The position numbers and the translations under genes were made by a program. A DNA stretch of 40,460 nt from an uncultured Clostridia bacterium. GTDB lineage: Bacteria > Bacillota > Clostridia > TANB77 > CAG-508. Shown piece after piece: positions 15,041-25,325 of the stretch. How positions within the stretch are numbered: the stretch's first letter is position 1; each line of letters starts with the position of its first letter. The DNA lies in contig CALXJU010000011.1 in assembly GCA_944388705.1 (NCBI GenBank), forward strand, positions 1 to 40,460. Direction: 5' to 3'. The notes below the pieces were generated by a model. That model worked only from the letters and a program-made list of their open reading frames with translations. It did no database searches and had not been told where the DNA came from.

Positions 15041-18000
15041 TTACCATGTAACCCTTCCGTTTTTGTATACTTTAAATCCACTAAATTTATCATAAAGCTT
15101 TAATTTTGTATCTTTATCTAATTTTAATCCTTGCACATAATTTGCTAGTTGATTTTTTTGACTTGAAGTAGTAGTATACCCTTGCATTGCATATAACAAT
15201 AATCTTTGATTTCCTGTAATATTCATTGTATTTAAGTATTCTACTACTTTCTTTTGTTTGCTTTTACTTACTGTTTTTCCTTCTAAAGTTCCATCATCTT
15301 TTTTATCAGAAGTAAATTCTTGTTGTTTGTATTTTAGATATTCTTTAGTATCTATTCCTGCAGTTTTCATTATGTTATATTCTATATCGCTTTCACTTTT
15401 TATATAATTTTCATAAATTGCTCCAATTTCTTTTTCAGAATATTTTGAATCTAAGAGTATTTGTATTCTATCTGCACTCTTTAAATTTTGATTTTCAGTA
15501 AGTTCTCCTGATTTTCTTTTGTTTTGAGTTTCTTTATATATTTTTTGCTTATATGTAGCATATGTCTCTGTTGAGATATTTTTATTTTTTGAGATTTCTT
15601 CTTCTGTTAATTTTGTCCATTCTCCTTTTCCATCTTTGTAATATTCTATATCTCCTATCTTTGCAGAATTTTTCTTATATGTTCCATTCGAATATTCAGA
15701 TAATCCTTTTTCTGCTAATTTATTTATTTCTTCTTGAATCTCTCTAACTTTTTCAGTTTTTTCTGAATTAGAAATATCACTCATTTGTATTTCTCTTTTT
15801 TCTTTATATAAATCACTCATATCATCTGATATTTCGTTCAAATATTGTGATTGTAACTTATCTTCATCAGTTGCAAAAGAATCATCTGAAATTTGTGTTT
15901 GTTTTTCAAGTGTTTCATAGAACTTACCTACATTTTTGTTTTTCATTACACTATCAGTTGTGAATTTATCTTTAAATACATTTTGTTTTGCTTGTGGAGT
16001 TATCATTGGTAAAATGACATCACCCACACCACCAGAATATTGGTCTATTAAATAATTTACTTTCTTAGGGCTAACATTTAATTGTTTTCCAATCCATTTA
16101 CTAAATTCATCTGTTGTTTCATCGTATTGATTTTTAGGTAATACATTTTTTTCTGTTGAACTTGATACTATTTCACCACCATACCAAGTTCTATTATTCT
16201 TAACTTGTATTATAGGAGCTAGTATATTATCTTCTAATGGATTATTTGGAGCCATTTGATTTATTAATGTATCTGTAAATCCATCGAAAGAATCTTCTTT
16301 TCCTTGAACAGTTTCTAAAACTCTTCTAGCACTAGAACCAAATATACTCAATACTCTTCCTTTTGGTATTCTAATAAACTTTCCATCATTATATTTAAAT
16401 AAGTAATATAAATCTTTTGTATTTTCTGGTAAATCTTCATAATCGTCGTCATCTTCTAATAAAATATGATTTAATACAGATGGTGCTACACCAAGTATAG
16501 TTGCTTTTAATAATAAGTTGGCATATCCTTTTGCACCATTTTGACCAGAAAAATTTCTAAACTGCTTATCTAAACCTTGTATAGAAGCATTTAAGAAATT
16601 TACTCCATTTCTATTAATAGCCTTTGTTATTTCTCCACCTCTTTTAAAGTTTGTTGTAATTTCTGCTGCATTGTATAGTGCTTCATTTAAGCTTTTACCA
16701 TCTTCTAATGTAGATATAAATTCTGATAATCTTGGCAACTGTTCTACTATTTCATTTGTACTTCTTATTTTTTCTACGAATTTATTTCTTTTCTTCTTTA
16801 TTCCTTCATTGTAATCAAAATATGTATTAGTCATTCCTCCGTTTGCCATATATGATTCATAGTATTTTCCTTTTGTTATTATTTCATGTAGTGCTTTTCC
16901 ATAATTTTTAATAAACTTACTAGAATATTTTGAATTAAACATACCATCTTGAACATCTTTAAAAAAGTTTGAAACTATAAATACTGGATTGCTAGATGTT
17001 AATAAACTTCTATGTATATTAGTAATCTTTTGTAGTGCTTTAACTGGCAATGTTTTTTCTAATTCACTTATTTTAGTAGGTTTTAAACTTTCGTATAATT
17101 CATCACTAATCTTTAGTTTTTGCATATAACCATCTTCAAAATAGGTATAATATTTATTTCCTTTATTGTCCGCCTCTACTAATGTTTCATATTCCATTAG
17201 TGCGTCTGGAGTGTATTGTATATCTGCCTGTTGTTCCACTTTTGAATTTTTTAATGTTTTTGCTAATTCTTGCCCTAGCTTATTTTGATTAATTAGTCTT
17301 TTTATTCTTATTGCTTGTTGTGCCATAGTATCTTTTATAGGCTGAATGTCTGAACTTCCTCCTGTTGCCTTTTTTATTGGTAAATTAGTTCCTGTTCTTT
17401 CGTTATCTCCAACAAAAATCTTTCCGTCTTTGTCTCTTGATATAGGAACATAATATGGATACAATTTCTCTAAATAATCTATTGTTTCTTGTGTTATAAG
17501 TCCCGCTTCTTTTAAATTTAATAAATTATTATGGTTGAAGTTCTTAATATCTTGTGCATATCTTTTAAATTCTGGGTATTTATTTTCCAATTCTAGTGCT
17601 ATTTTTGTTGAATCTGCAGGTTTTATTTCTTTACCAAATACAAATTTATTTCTTTCACCTCTATCTATATTTAATTTATGTAATAGATATTCACTAAATT
17701 CTTTTGTCAATTTAGTTTCTTCAACAGGTTTCCATATATCATTAATAGATTTTCCAATTTGATTTCCATTATTGTCTGTTTGAGCAATACCTATTACGTA
17801 CTGTCCTTCTGCAAAAGAATTTAAATTTCTATCATATAAAAATTTTAGTTCTGGATTTTTGGCTTGTTCTGATAATTTATCTACATAATGTCCTTTGTTT
17901 ACAATTTTCTGTGCCAATATATCCAAACTATCTCTAAATGTATATTTATCGTTCATATATTTTTCTAATATATTAGCTTTTCTCTTTTCTGTCAGAATTT

Positions 18001-21000
18001 CTGTTCTGCCTTCTTTTTCATATATATCATTTAATACTTTATAATCTTCATCTGTTAACAATTCTGTATTAATTGTATTATCTATTTTTTTGTTAGTTGG
18101 TAAATTTAATTTATCTGTTTCTCCTTTAAAAGCTTCTAAGTCTGTTTTGTAGTTATCTTCAATATCTATTTCTTGATTTTTTTGAATTGCTTCTTGTTTG
18201 TGTTTTTTGATGAAATAATCTTTAACTGCTTGTTTATCTTTAACAGATATTAGATTACCATCTTCATCTATTTCATAATCCAAACCTCTTGCATCTAGAT
18301 AGTCAGTTAATGTCATTTCATTAATGTATTTTCTTGTTGGTAATTTTATATCTTCTAAGTTTGTTCGTGTTCCTGTTGCTTTGTAATTATTTTTTAAATG
18401 CTCTGACCATTCTTTTGTTGGAAGTGAATTATTTTCAGATTTTTGCATAGAATATTTAGTAGTACTATTGACATTATCTTTTGTTGATGGTATACTATTA
18501 GTAGGTAAGGAATTTGAACCACCAATATTAGCTGAACTCTTATAAGAGTTGGAAGCTACGGGTGGCAAATTACTACCTATTTTTTTTATGTCTAATATGT
18601 CATATAGATACTTTTTTCCATTAGCGTCGTTTCTTATTAATATTGTTCCTGAATAAGTTTGTTCTTTTCCATTTAATTCAAATGAAAATTTTGTATCATA
18701 CTTATAAAAACCATATTTAGCATCTGTAATATGTTTTGTCTTCTTATAATTGCTATATTTTCTATTAGTTGCATTATTTATTATTTCTTTTAATCCTGTT
18801 GTTGCTCTTCCTTTAGCCATTTTTTGTGCTAATGTTAATCCTCTTGTTGATTTTGAGAAAGTATACTCTCCAGGTAAATCTTCTCCTAAATATACTTTTT
18901 GTCCACTTTCAATTATTTCTGCATATTCTCCTATATGTTGTGTCAAATAATCTTTTATTGTTTTGGTAATAGATTTATTGTTGTTGTTTTCAAATATATT
19001 GTCTGTTATTTTTACCCTATTAAAACTTCCATCATTATTATAAACTACAGAAAAATGAGTATTACCATCTAGATTATTGTTTTGAGTCCTATATGCTTCT
19101 TCCCATTTATTTTTTAAATCTTTTATAAATAATGCTTCATTTGAATTTCCTGTAATTTTATTAGCTAATTCTACTATTTTGTTATATATCCTTTTAAATA
19201 TATTTGGTTTTTGCATTGATAAATTATTAATAAATTCTTGATTTCCAAATAATTGAGCAGATATATCTGACAATACTTCATCACTTACATCTTCTACACC
19301 ATAAGTTTTCTTTAAACTTTCTAATGCATTACTGAACTCACTATTTTTACTAGCATAATCCATAACTAAATCTTTCATTTCCTGTGTTCCTATTGCGTGG
19401 GTTGTTTCGTGCATTATTAGGAACTCACCAACATTTTTTGAATTTGGATTTATTCTTATTTCTACTTCTCCATTTTCTAATGTCTTTATTTGTGCATTTA
19501 CTAATTGTCCTTTTTTATTTGTTATAGAATCGTCTAGTCTTATATTATAATTTTTATCAGATATTATTTTTTCAATAGTATTTCCTAAATCTATGGTCTT
19601 TTGTGAATTATCCCAATATTTAGACATATCTTTTCTTAAATTGTTGATTTTTTGATTGTCCGTTTGTTTGTATCGGTAATAATTTTGTTCTTTAAAAACT
19701 ACGTCTTGTTGATTTTCAATATTTATATTATTACCTACATTTTCTTGTGATTGAGTATTGTTTGTATCTACTTTTAAATTTTCATTTTTTATTATATTTT
19801 CCGCTTCTTTGATAATTTGTTTTGTTTTGGTGTCATTTTCATTTTTTACAATTTCACGATATGTTTCTCCACCTAGCCCCATTAAGTTTAATACTACTGT
19901 TGTTAGAAGTGTGTTTTTTGCTGTTTCAGTTGCATCATTCCACCATTCTTGTCCTGAAATATTTTTATCATTAATAATTTTATCTATAACATATCCTGCT
20001 TGATTTTCTATTTCTTCTTCAAAAATTTCTCCTCCTATTTCATATAGTTTAGATGCTATTCTTTTAGAAATAGGACTTGATAGATTGTTTGAAATGGTTT
20101 TTTTAGCAATGTCATCTAATGAACCTTTCCCTAAAAAGTTTCCACCAGTTATTCCTTCAATTGCATAACTTGCTCCACCTTTTGCTATCCCTGTCAACAA
20201 TGATTGTACTTTGTTATCAGTATTGTCATTTAATGTTTCTTGATATGCATCAGTACCTGTATTAATTGCTTGAACTATTTTACCAGAACCTGGTATCATT
20301 AAATTTGATAAAATAGATGGTGTCATAGCACCTATTGTTCCTGAAACTGATGATGCAGTTTTTACAATATTATTATTAATGTTTGAAGTAGTTTCTTCGT
20401 AATTTTTACTAAGTATTTTGTTAGCCTTTAAAAGTTCATCTTCATCAGGCTGAAAAGAATTTATTTTTTTAGATGGTAATATACTAGGCATAGAAGATAC
20501 TGTTGTTGTTACAGAATCTAATGCTTTTGTTGGTATTCCACTTAATACATGTCCAATGGCAGAACCATAATTGCCATTATCAATATCTTGATTAATTTTT
20601 TCAGCTTTTTGAGATGCTTCTTTTGATTGTTTGTATTGTATCGCTTCCAAATTTAATTTATTAAAATCTTTTTCATTTTTTGTTATGGCTCTAATTTCTT
20701 TTACTCTTTGAGCATTATTCATGCTTGATAATCGTTCAAGAAATTCCTCATTAGTTTGTGTTTTTTGGTTTGATAATAGTTTAAATTGCAACTCTTCATC
20801 TTTATTTTCTTGATTTTTTTCTAAAAATGGTGTATATATCATGTTATTATTTTTGTTATAGGTTGATTTAAAATTTCGTTCATTGTTTGTTATTTTTTTA
20901 ATAGTATCCCATAGGCTTTCTTTTTTCATATATGTAGGTATTGCTTTTTGTTGCATTGGCAAACTTCTTCCTTGTGTTTTTAGTCTGTTAATAAATTCTT

Positions 21001-21169
21001 CTCCATTTTTTCTTGTTTTTGATGATGTATTGTTGGTAGAATTTATATATTTATTTTTAATTCTATTCCATGATTCTTTTCCTCCATCTATTGAATTGTT
21101 TATTTCTTCTTGACTTTTAAAATAAGTATTTGTTTTTTTATATTTATTTTTTATTTCTTCCCACGACAT
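15041..21169 (-). CDS. Giant polyvalent virion protein (metalloprotease-like, nuclease-like and LPD38 regions)
   Basis: A 2042-residue protein. Visible parts: two N-terminal SWEEIKNKY-type motifs; hydrophobic Gly/Ala-rich stretches (about 200-360); a zinc-protease signature HETTHAIG at 587-594; a region at about 725-862 resembling phage Barnase-EndoU-ColicinE5/D-RelE-like nucleases (TKHITDAKYGFYKY around His813, then TYSGTILIRND and LYDILDIKKI); an LPD38-like region at about 1490-1690 (LDKQFRNFSGQNGAKGYANLLLKATILGVAPSVLNH split by acidic residues, then FIRIPKGRVLSIFGSS); and a Lys/Glu-rich coiled C-terminus. Such proteins are carried in the capsid and probably ejected into the host, where the enzymatic parts act early. 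RBS and ATG at 21169 are good. No tape measure is present, in line with a short tail. Confidence 0.8.
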   Translation of the reverse strand: MSWEEIKNKYKKTNTYFKSQEEINNSIDGGKESWNRIKNKYINSTNNTSSKTRKNGEEFINRLKTQGRSLPMQQKAIPTYMKKESLWDTIKKITNNERNFKSTYNKNNNMIYTPFLEKNQENKDEELQFKLLSNQKTQTNEEFLERLSSMNNAQRVKEIRAITKNEKDFNKLNLEAIQYKQSKEASQKAEKINQDIDNGNYGSAIGHVLSGIPTKALDSVTTTVSSMPSILPSKKINSFQPDEDELLKANKILSKNYEETTSNINNNIVKTASSVSGTIGAMTPSILSNLMIPGSGKIVQAINTGTDAYQETLNDNTDNKVQSLLTGIAKGGASYAIEGITGGNFLGKGSLDDIAKKTISNNLSSPISKRIASKLYEIGGEIFEEEIENQAGYVIDKIINDKNISGQEWWNDATETAKNTLLTTVVLNLMGLGGETYREIVKNENDTKTKQIIKEAENIIKNENLKVDTNNTQSQENVGNNINIENQQDVVFKEQNYYRYKQTDNQKINNLRKDMSKYWDNSQKTIDLGNTIEKIISDKNYNIRLDDSITNKKGQLVNAQIKTLENGEVEIRINPNSKNVGEFLIMHETTHAIGTQEMKDLVMDYASKNSEFSNALESLKKTYGVEDVSDEVLSDISAQLFGNQEFINNLSMQKPNIFKRIYNKIVELANKITGNSNEALFIKDLKNKWEEAYRTQNNNLDGNTHFSVVYNNDGSFNRVKITDNIFENNNNKSITKTIKDYLTQHIGEYAEIIESGQKVYLGEDLPGEYTFSKSTRGLTLAQKMAKGRATTGLKEIINNATNRKYSNYKKTKHITDAKYGFYKYDTKFSFELNGKEQTYSGTILIRNDANGKKYLYDILDIKKIGSNLPPVASNSYKSSANIGGSNSLPTNSIPSTKDNVNSTTKYSMQKSENNSLPTKEWSEHLKNNYKATGTRTNLEDIKLPTRKYINEMTLTDYLDARGLDYEIDEDGNLISVKDKQAVKDYFIKKHKQEAIQKNQEIDIEDNYKTDLEAFKGETDKLNLPTNKKIDNTINTELLTDEDYKVLNDIYEKEGRTEILTEKRKANILEKYMNDKYTFRDSLDILAQKIVNKGHYVDKLSEQAKNPELKFLYDRNLNSFAEGQYVIGIAQTDNNGNQIGKSINDIWKPVEETKLTKEFSEYLLHKLNIDRGERNKFVFGKEIKPADSTKIALELENKYPEFKRYAQDIKNFNHNNLLNLKEAGLITQETIDYLEKLYPYYVPISRDKDGKIFVGDNERTGTNLPIKKATGGSSDIQPIKDTMAQQAIRIKRLINQNKLGQELAKTLKNSKVEQQADIQYTPDALMEYETLVEADNKGNKYYTYFEDGYMQKLKISDELYESLKPTKISELEKTLPVKALQKITNIHRSLLTSSNPVFIVSNFFKDVQDGMFNSKYSSKFIKNYGKALHEIITKGKYYESYMANGGMTNTYFDYNEGIKKKRNKFVEKIRSTNEIVEQLPRLSEFISTLEDGKSLNEALYNAAEITTNFKRGGEITKAINRNGVNFLNASIQGLDKQFRNFSGQNGAKGYANLLLKATILGVAPSVLNHILLEDDDDYEDLPENTKDLYYLFKYNDGKFIRIPKGRVLSIFGSSARRVLETVQGKEDSFDGFTDTLINQMAPNNPLEDNILAPIIQVKNNRTWYGGEIVSSSTEKNVLPKNQYDETTDEFSKWIGKQLNVSPKKVNYLIDQYSGGVGDVILPMITPQAKQNVFKDKFTTDSVMKNKNVGKFYETLEKQTQISDDSFATDEDKLQSQYLNEISDDMSDLYKEKREIQMSDISNSEKTEKVREIQEEINKLAEKGLSEYSNGTYKKNSAKIGDIEYYKDGKGEWTKLTEEEISKNKNISTETYATYKQKIYKETQNKRKSGELTENQNLKSADRIQILLDSKYSEKEIGAIYENYIKSESDIEYNIMKTAGIDTKEYLKYKQQEFTSDKKDDGTLEGKTVSKSKQKKVVEYLNTMNITGNQRLLLYAMQGYTTTSSQKNQLANYVQGLKLDKDTKLKLYDKFSGFKVYKNGRVTW

Positions 21170-21179
21170 TTATGTCCTC

Positions 21180-22088
21180 CTATATTCCAAGTTCATAACA
21201 TATATATGCAGCTTCATCTTCTGATATATTTCCGTTTGTTACTTGATTTACTATAGCTTTTTCTAAATTTTCATTTGATGAATTTCCTAGAGATTGTAAA
21301 TATTTTACTCTTTCTAAATATTGATTTGCATATTCACTTATGCCATTGTTCATAGTATTTACACTATTTCCATCAGAAGCATTAATTGAAGACCCGCTTC
21401 CTCCGCTATTACTTCTACTTGAAGTGCTTTTTCTTTGAGAAAGAGCATACTCTTTAGCCCATTGACTATCTGCTACCTGGTCTCTTTGTTTTTGATAATC
21501 AAATGTTTGTTGCCATTGACTATCTGCTATTTGGTCTCTTTGTTGTTGATATAACCATTCTTTTTCCCAATTTGATTGTGCTAATGCATCTTGTTCTTTT
21601 TGGTATAAGAACTGTTCCCTGTTATTTTTTAATTCATATTCTTGTGTTAATAATTGCATCTTTTGATTGTAAATTTCTAATGCATTTTGCGCTAAAGTAA
21701 TGTCTCCAGTTTGTCTGGCTTGATTAATTTGAAAATCAAAATCAGATTTTAATTTTTGTGCATTATTTATTGTTTCTGTTACGTTTTTTTGGTATGTATT
21801 ATACAAATTAGTCTTAGATGTTTCTGAATATCCTGAATTACCTAGTCCTTGTGTAAACATTTCTTCTGCATTAGTTCCATATGGATTACTAGCTTTTTTA
21901 TATTGTGTATATAATCCTTGATTAGTTTTAGCTGTTTGTTGGTCTATTTCTGTTTTATTTTTTTCTAATTCATCTATTTGCATTTGTGTTTGATTGTTTA
22001 TTATTTCTTCTTGCTTTTTTAAAGATTCATCTAGCATTTGATTTTGATTGCTAGTTAGTTTATCTATATCTTCATATCCTGTAGCCAT
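21180..22088 (-). CDS. Coiled-coil virion protein (probable ejection or tail protein)
   Basis: A 302-residue protein starting MATGYEDIDKL. The ATG at 22088 is preferred over 22106 because GGAGGTG precedes it and it overlaps the upstream stop as TAATG. It is Gln-, Asn- and Glu-rich: long helices (residues 10-60 and 100-165), then three imperfect repeats with the core QRDQIADSQW (about 185-225), a Ser/Gly-rich linker, and a C-terminal helical region ending in EDEAAYICYELGI. Its position directly upstream of the giant protein and its composition resemble internal or ejected podovirus proteins. No enzyme motif seen. Confidence 0.65.
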   Translation of the reverse strand: MATGYEDIDKLTSNQNQMLDESLKKQEEIINNQTQMQIDELEKNKTEIDQQTAKTNQGLYTQYKKASNPYGTNAEEMFTQGLGNSGYSETSKTNLYNTYQKNVTETINNAQKLKSDFDFQINQARQTGDITLAQNALEIYNQKMQLLTQEYELKNNREQFLYQKEQDALAQSNWEKEWLYQQQRDQIADSQWQQTFDYQKQRDQVADSQWAKEYALSQRKSTSSRSNSGGSGSSINASDGNSVNTMNNGISEYANQYLERVKYLQSLGNSSNENLEKAIVNQVTNGNISEDEAAYICYELGI

Positions 22089-23158
22089 TATGTACACCTC
22101 CTCCAACTACCATTTTTATTTATCCAAATTACTGCTTTTTTATAAGTTCCATTTATATTTAAAAATACTTTTGCTCTTTTGTATGAATCGTTATTTTTGA
22201 TTCTTGCTGTTTTTTGATTTCCAGTAAGGGTAATTATACAAGTCTTAGAATTTGTATATCCGCTTCCAGATAAAATAAAAGTAGCCGTCAAGCTACTTTC
22301 TGTTCCATATTCTTTATACAAATTATCTAGTTCTGTGTCATTAAATTTTATAACATTATCTCCCGTTGAAACTCCTCTATTTAAAATCTGTGTTTCCCCT
22401 ATTTTTAACACTAAATTTAAATTAGATATTCCTGCAGGATTTGTTATGTTAATATTAGCATTATCTCCATGTTTAAAATTACTTAAATTATTTATTTTGG
22501 CTATATCTAAAGTGGTCCCTTGTAAATATCCTGATAATCTATCTAAATTTGTGCCAACAGCCCTTGATAAAATTCTATAAGAATATGTTTGATTTGGATT
22601 TAAACCATTTATAGTAAATGTTCCGTTTGTTGTATTTGTTACTCTAGGTCCTCCCCAAGGCTCATCATTTACACTACAATATATATCAGCATTTCTAGAT
22701 ACTATATACCTTATAGTTAGCGAATTTATGGTAGCACTTTCTACATAAGCATTTATAATGTCTGCATATCTAGCTATCGTAGGAGGTGTAACAGAAGTAG
22801 AAACAGTACCACTTCCAATTCTAGTTGTATTAGTATTCCAACTTGTAGTTATTGGGATTGTAGGACAAGTTCCATCAGCATTATGTGTTACTGTTATTTG
22901 ATGTGAGCCTAATAAGATACTTTTGGCAACTCCACTTTCAAAATTAATTGATGGAATAGTTAAATTAGCTACATTTCCATTTATATTAATTGAACCGCTA
23001 GTTTGAGCATTAATATATGCCCAATAACTTGAGCCATCAAAATCTATAAATAATTCTACTTTAATTACACTAGTATTAGTTGTAGTGCTTTGAGTTGGTA
23101 TATATACAACAGGTCGTAAAGTATAATGACTTCCATAAGTTCCAGACATATTTCCCAT
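22088..23158 (-). CDS. Phage minor structural protein with fibronectin-like region (DUF859-like)
   Basis: A 356-residue beta-rich protein. The N-terminal part (about 1-130) has strands with SYWAYINAQTSGSININGNVANLTIP and HQITVTHNADGTCPTIPITTSW, typical of siphovirus/podovirus minor structural proteins of the DUF859 type. Residues about 135-215 look like an FN3 domain (INSLTIRYIVSRNADIY...GTFTINGLNPNQTYSYRIL). The C-terminus has two tandem motifs KRAKVFLNINGTYKKAV and VIWINKNGSWRR that occur at the ends of many tail proteins. It probably sits at the tail tip. AGGAGG lies upstream of the ATG at 23158. Confidence 0.72.
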   Translation of the reverse strand: MGNMSGTYGSHYTLRPVVYIPTQSTTTNTSVIKVELFIDFDGSSYWAYINAQTSGSININGNVANLTIPSINFESGVAKSILLGSHQITVTHNADGTCPTIPITTSWNTNTTRIGSGTVSTSVTPPTIARYADIINAYVESATINSLTIRYIVSRNADIYCSVNDEPWGGPRVTNTTNGTFTINGLNPNQTYSYRILSRAVGTNLDRLSGYLQGTTLDIAKINNLSNFKHGDNANINITNPAGISNLNLVLKIGETQILNRGVSTGDNVIKFNDTELDNLYKEYGTESSLTATFILSGSGYTNSKTCIITLTGNQKTARIKNNDSYKRAKVFLNINGTYKKAVIWINKNGSWRRCT

Positions 23159-23164
23159 ATACTA

Positions 23165-23524
23165 TTATTCCTCCTGTTCATCAAAATATTGTAAATAAAT
23201 ATCTCCATTGACTCCCTCTGTAGGGATAGCTGTGCCATATGATATATTTTTTTGTTTTTCGTCATTTAATTTTTTTCCCATCGCTGCAGTTAATCCTTTA
23301 GTTGTACTCGTACTTGTTAAACTATTTTCTAATGATGTTTTAGAAGAATTTATAGAATTTTGAATTAAATTCTCTATTGCTTGTAATAAGGTATTATTTA
23401 TATAATCTTTTATAATATTTGGTGCTTTGTCAAATTCTTCTTTTAAATCTTCTGCACTAAGTGTAGGTTTATTTGGTAAGCTTTGTAATATATTTAAATT
23501 ATTTTCTAATTCTGGTAAATTCAT
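23165..23524 (-). CDS. Small phage tail-associated protein
   Basis: A 119-residue protein. The N-terminal two thirds are helical (LPELENNLNILQSLPNKP... through IENLIQNSINSSKTS). The C-terminal third has TSTTKGLTAAMGKKLND and ISYGTAIPTEGVNGDIYLQYFD, a phrase common in phage fibre-neck proteins in which a ready-made strand (GDIYLQ) joins a trimer. It stands between the propeller-like tail protein (23534-25324) and the minor structural protein, with AGGAGG upstream. Function beyond virion structure is unknown. Confidence 0.6.
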   Translation of the reverse strand: MNLPELENNLNILQSLPNKPTLSAEDLKEEFDKAPNIIKDYINNTLLQAIENLIQNSINSSKTSLENSLTSTSTTKGLTAAMGKKLNDEKQKNISYGTAIPTEGVNGDIYLQYFDEQEE

Positions 23525-23533
23525 TTTTTCCTC

Positions 23534-25324
23534 CTATTTCTTTACATATCCTCCAATAAATGCTTCTAAAATGGCACTATAAAGTCCAAAAGGTTTGTCT
23601 AATTCATCACTATAGAACTTTAGAGAAATTTCAACAAATTTCTTTTCCTTAATTTTATAAACTATATATGAATTATTATTTGTTTCAAATGAAAAGTTTG
23701 AAAAATCAATATTCCCAAAATCAAAACCAGTAGCACTATATTGAGTTATTTCTCTCGCTTCTTGTTTTTTATTTGTTATTTCAGAAACTTTTACAATTCC
23801 ATTTGGAATAGTTTTTATTTTTGCTAATCCGCCTCGTTTATTTGTAGTCTTATTTAAATTACCATACCCGAAATTATCCATAGGTGTTGTCCAGTAACTA
23901 TTTATTACTTTTCCATTATCATTTGTACCATGAAAATAAAAAATAAGCCCATTTTGTGAACCTATATATAAATTACCTTTATATTCTTTTATATAGCTTA
24001 TTTTGTCTTCTGATAAATCCCATAAATACCATTCGTATTCATAACCTACTGTTCCTGAAAACATTTGCCTCATATCTGCTAAATAAATTTTATGGTTAAC
24101 TAATATCAGTAAATAACCTTCCCACTCAGCCATCATTGCGTTGTCAAAGTTATTTTCATTTATTAATTTATTGTCTACTAAACTACTTCTATGATTCAAT
24201 AATTGTTTAGAATTAATATCATCACTTGATATTCCTTCTAAACCATTTCTACTTAAAAAAACTATATCATCTTTATAGTTTATTGCATCCGAATAACAAC
24301 CTGTACTAACATTTCCTTGATAGCTAGGATAAACTTTTCCTGTTTCATCAAGTGATGATGTATGATAAAATATTGTTTCGTTTTGTTGATTAGGTTCTTT
24401 AAAAACCCATAATATATTATTTCCTACTACTATTGCTTTTATTTCGCTTTCATCACTTCCATCTTGATAATATGATAAATCGCTTATATAAGATGGCTCA
24501 TTTATTTCTGAATGAAAAATTGCGTTTGGATAATCAGGATTTCCTGTAAAAAACAACCTTCTATCAAATACAACTATTTTAGTACATTTATTGATTCTGT
24601 CATTATATCCATCTACTGTTTTTTTGAATGTTATCTCCACATTATCTATACCATCTAAATCAGGTTTAGATGGTGCTGTAGTAAATTTAACAATTCCATT
24701 TGTGGTATCTGTAGTGTAATCAGTTGTTACTGTGTCATTTACTTTAACCTCTGTTACTTGTTCGATATTTTGTGCATCTAGATAAAAATCAGTAGATGTT
24801 CCATCAGCCAAAAATGTATTTTTTCTTAATGGTTGAATTACATTGACATCTTGATATAATTCTCCTCCTCCTGACGGACTCCTTGATATTGTAGTTGTTG
24901 GTATTATCGGATTGTCTTCTGATACTTTTTTTAATGTATTATTATAATATACAAGATAATTTTTCCCATCTATTATATAAAGTTTTTCATCAAATATCAC
25001 AAAAGAACTTCTGGTATCGTTCATGTCGTTTTTTAATAATGTTTTTTCTTCTGGTGTATTAGGAAAATTGCTCCAAATATATAAATTAGTTCCTGCATGT
25101 ATGAAGGCATCATCGTTGTAAAAATATATTCCATTTATATTGTTTGTAAAATCTCCTATTTTTACATATCCAGGTCTTGTCTCTATGCAACTTCCTTGAG
25201 TATCAGAATAGTTTTTCCATACATTTAAAGCATCAGGGCTTCTTGTTAAGTTTACTAAACTTGCATCGTTTGCAAAATCTACTCCTCTAAATCCTGTATA
25301 AGCTCTTTTGACAGTTGTTGCCAT
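23534..25324 (-). CDS. Podovirus tail/neck structural protein (tail tubular B-like)
   Basis: A 596-residue protein starting MATTVKRAYTGFRGVDF. The ATG at 25324 is chosen since GGAG lies 8 bases before it; the longer frame overlaps the upstream gene. It is almost wholly beta-structured. About six blade-like units recur (DDAFIHAGTNLYIWSN, EKLYIIDGKNYLVYYN, DRRLFFTGNPDYPNAIFHSE, NNILWVFKEPN, DDIVFLSRNGLEGISS, KIYLADMRQM, GNLYIGSQNGLIFYFHG), as in beta-propeller tail proteins of short-tailed phages. It follows the connector gene, so it probably forms the tube or hub closing the portal. Family assignment is by resemblance and position. Confidence 0.68.
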   Translation of the reverse strand: MATTVKRAYTGFRGVDFANDASLVNLTRSPDALNVWKNYSDTQGSCIETRPGYVKIGDFTNNINGIYFYNDDAFIHAGTNLYIWSNFPNTPEEKTLLKNDMNDTRSSFVIFDEKLYIIDGKNYLVYYNNTLKKVSEDNPIIPTTTISRSPSGGGELYQDVNVIQPLRKNTFLADGTSTDFYLDAQNIEQVTEVKVNDTVTTDYTTDTTNGIVKFTTAPSKPDLDGIDNVEITFKKTVDGYNDRINKCTKIVVFDRRLFFTGNPDYPNAIFHSEINEPSYISDLSYYQDGSDESEIKAIVVGNNILWVFKEPNQQNETIFYHTSSLDETGKVYPSYQGNVSTGCYSDAINYKDDIVFLSRNGLEGISSDDINSKQLLNHRSSLVDNKLINENNFDNAMMAEWEGYLLILVNHKIYLADMRQMFSGTVGYEYEWYLWDLSEDKISYIKEYKGNLYIGSQNGLIFYFHGTNDNGKVINSYWTTPMDNFGYGNLNKTTNKRGGLAKIKTIPNGIVKVSEITNKKQEAREITQYSATGFDFGNIDFSNFSFETNNNSYIVYKIKEKKFVEISLKFYSDELDKPFGLYSAILEAFIGGYVKK

Positions 25325-25325
25325 A

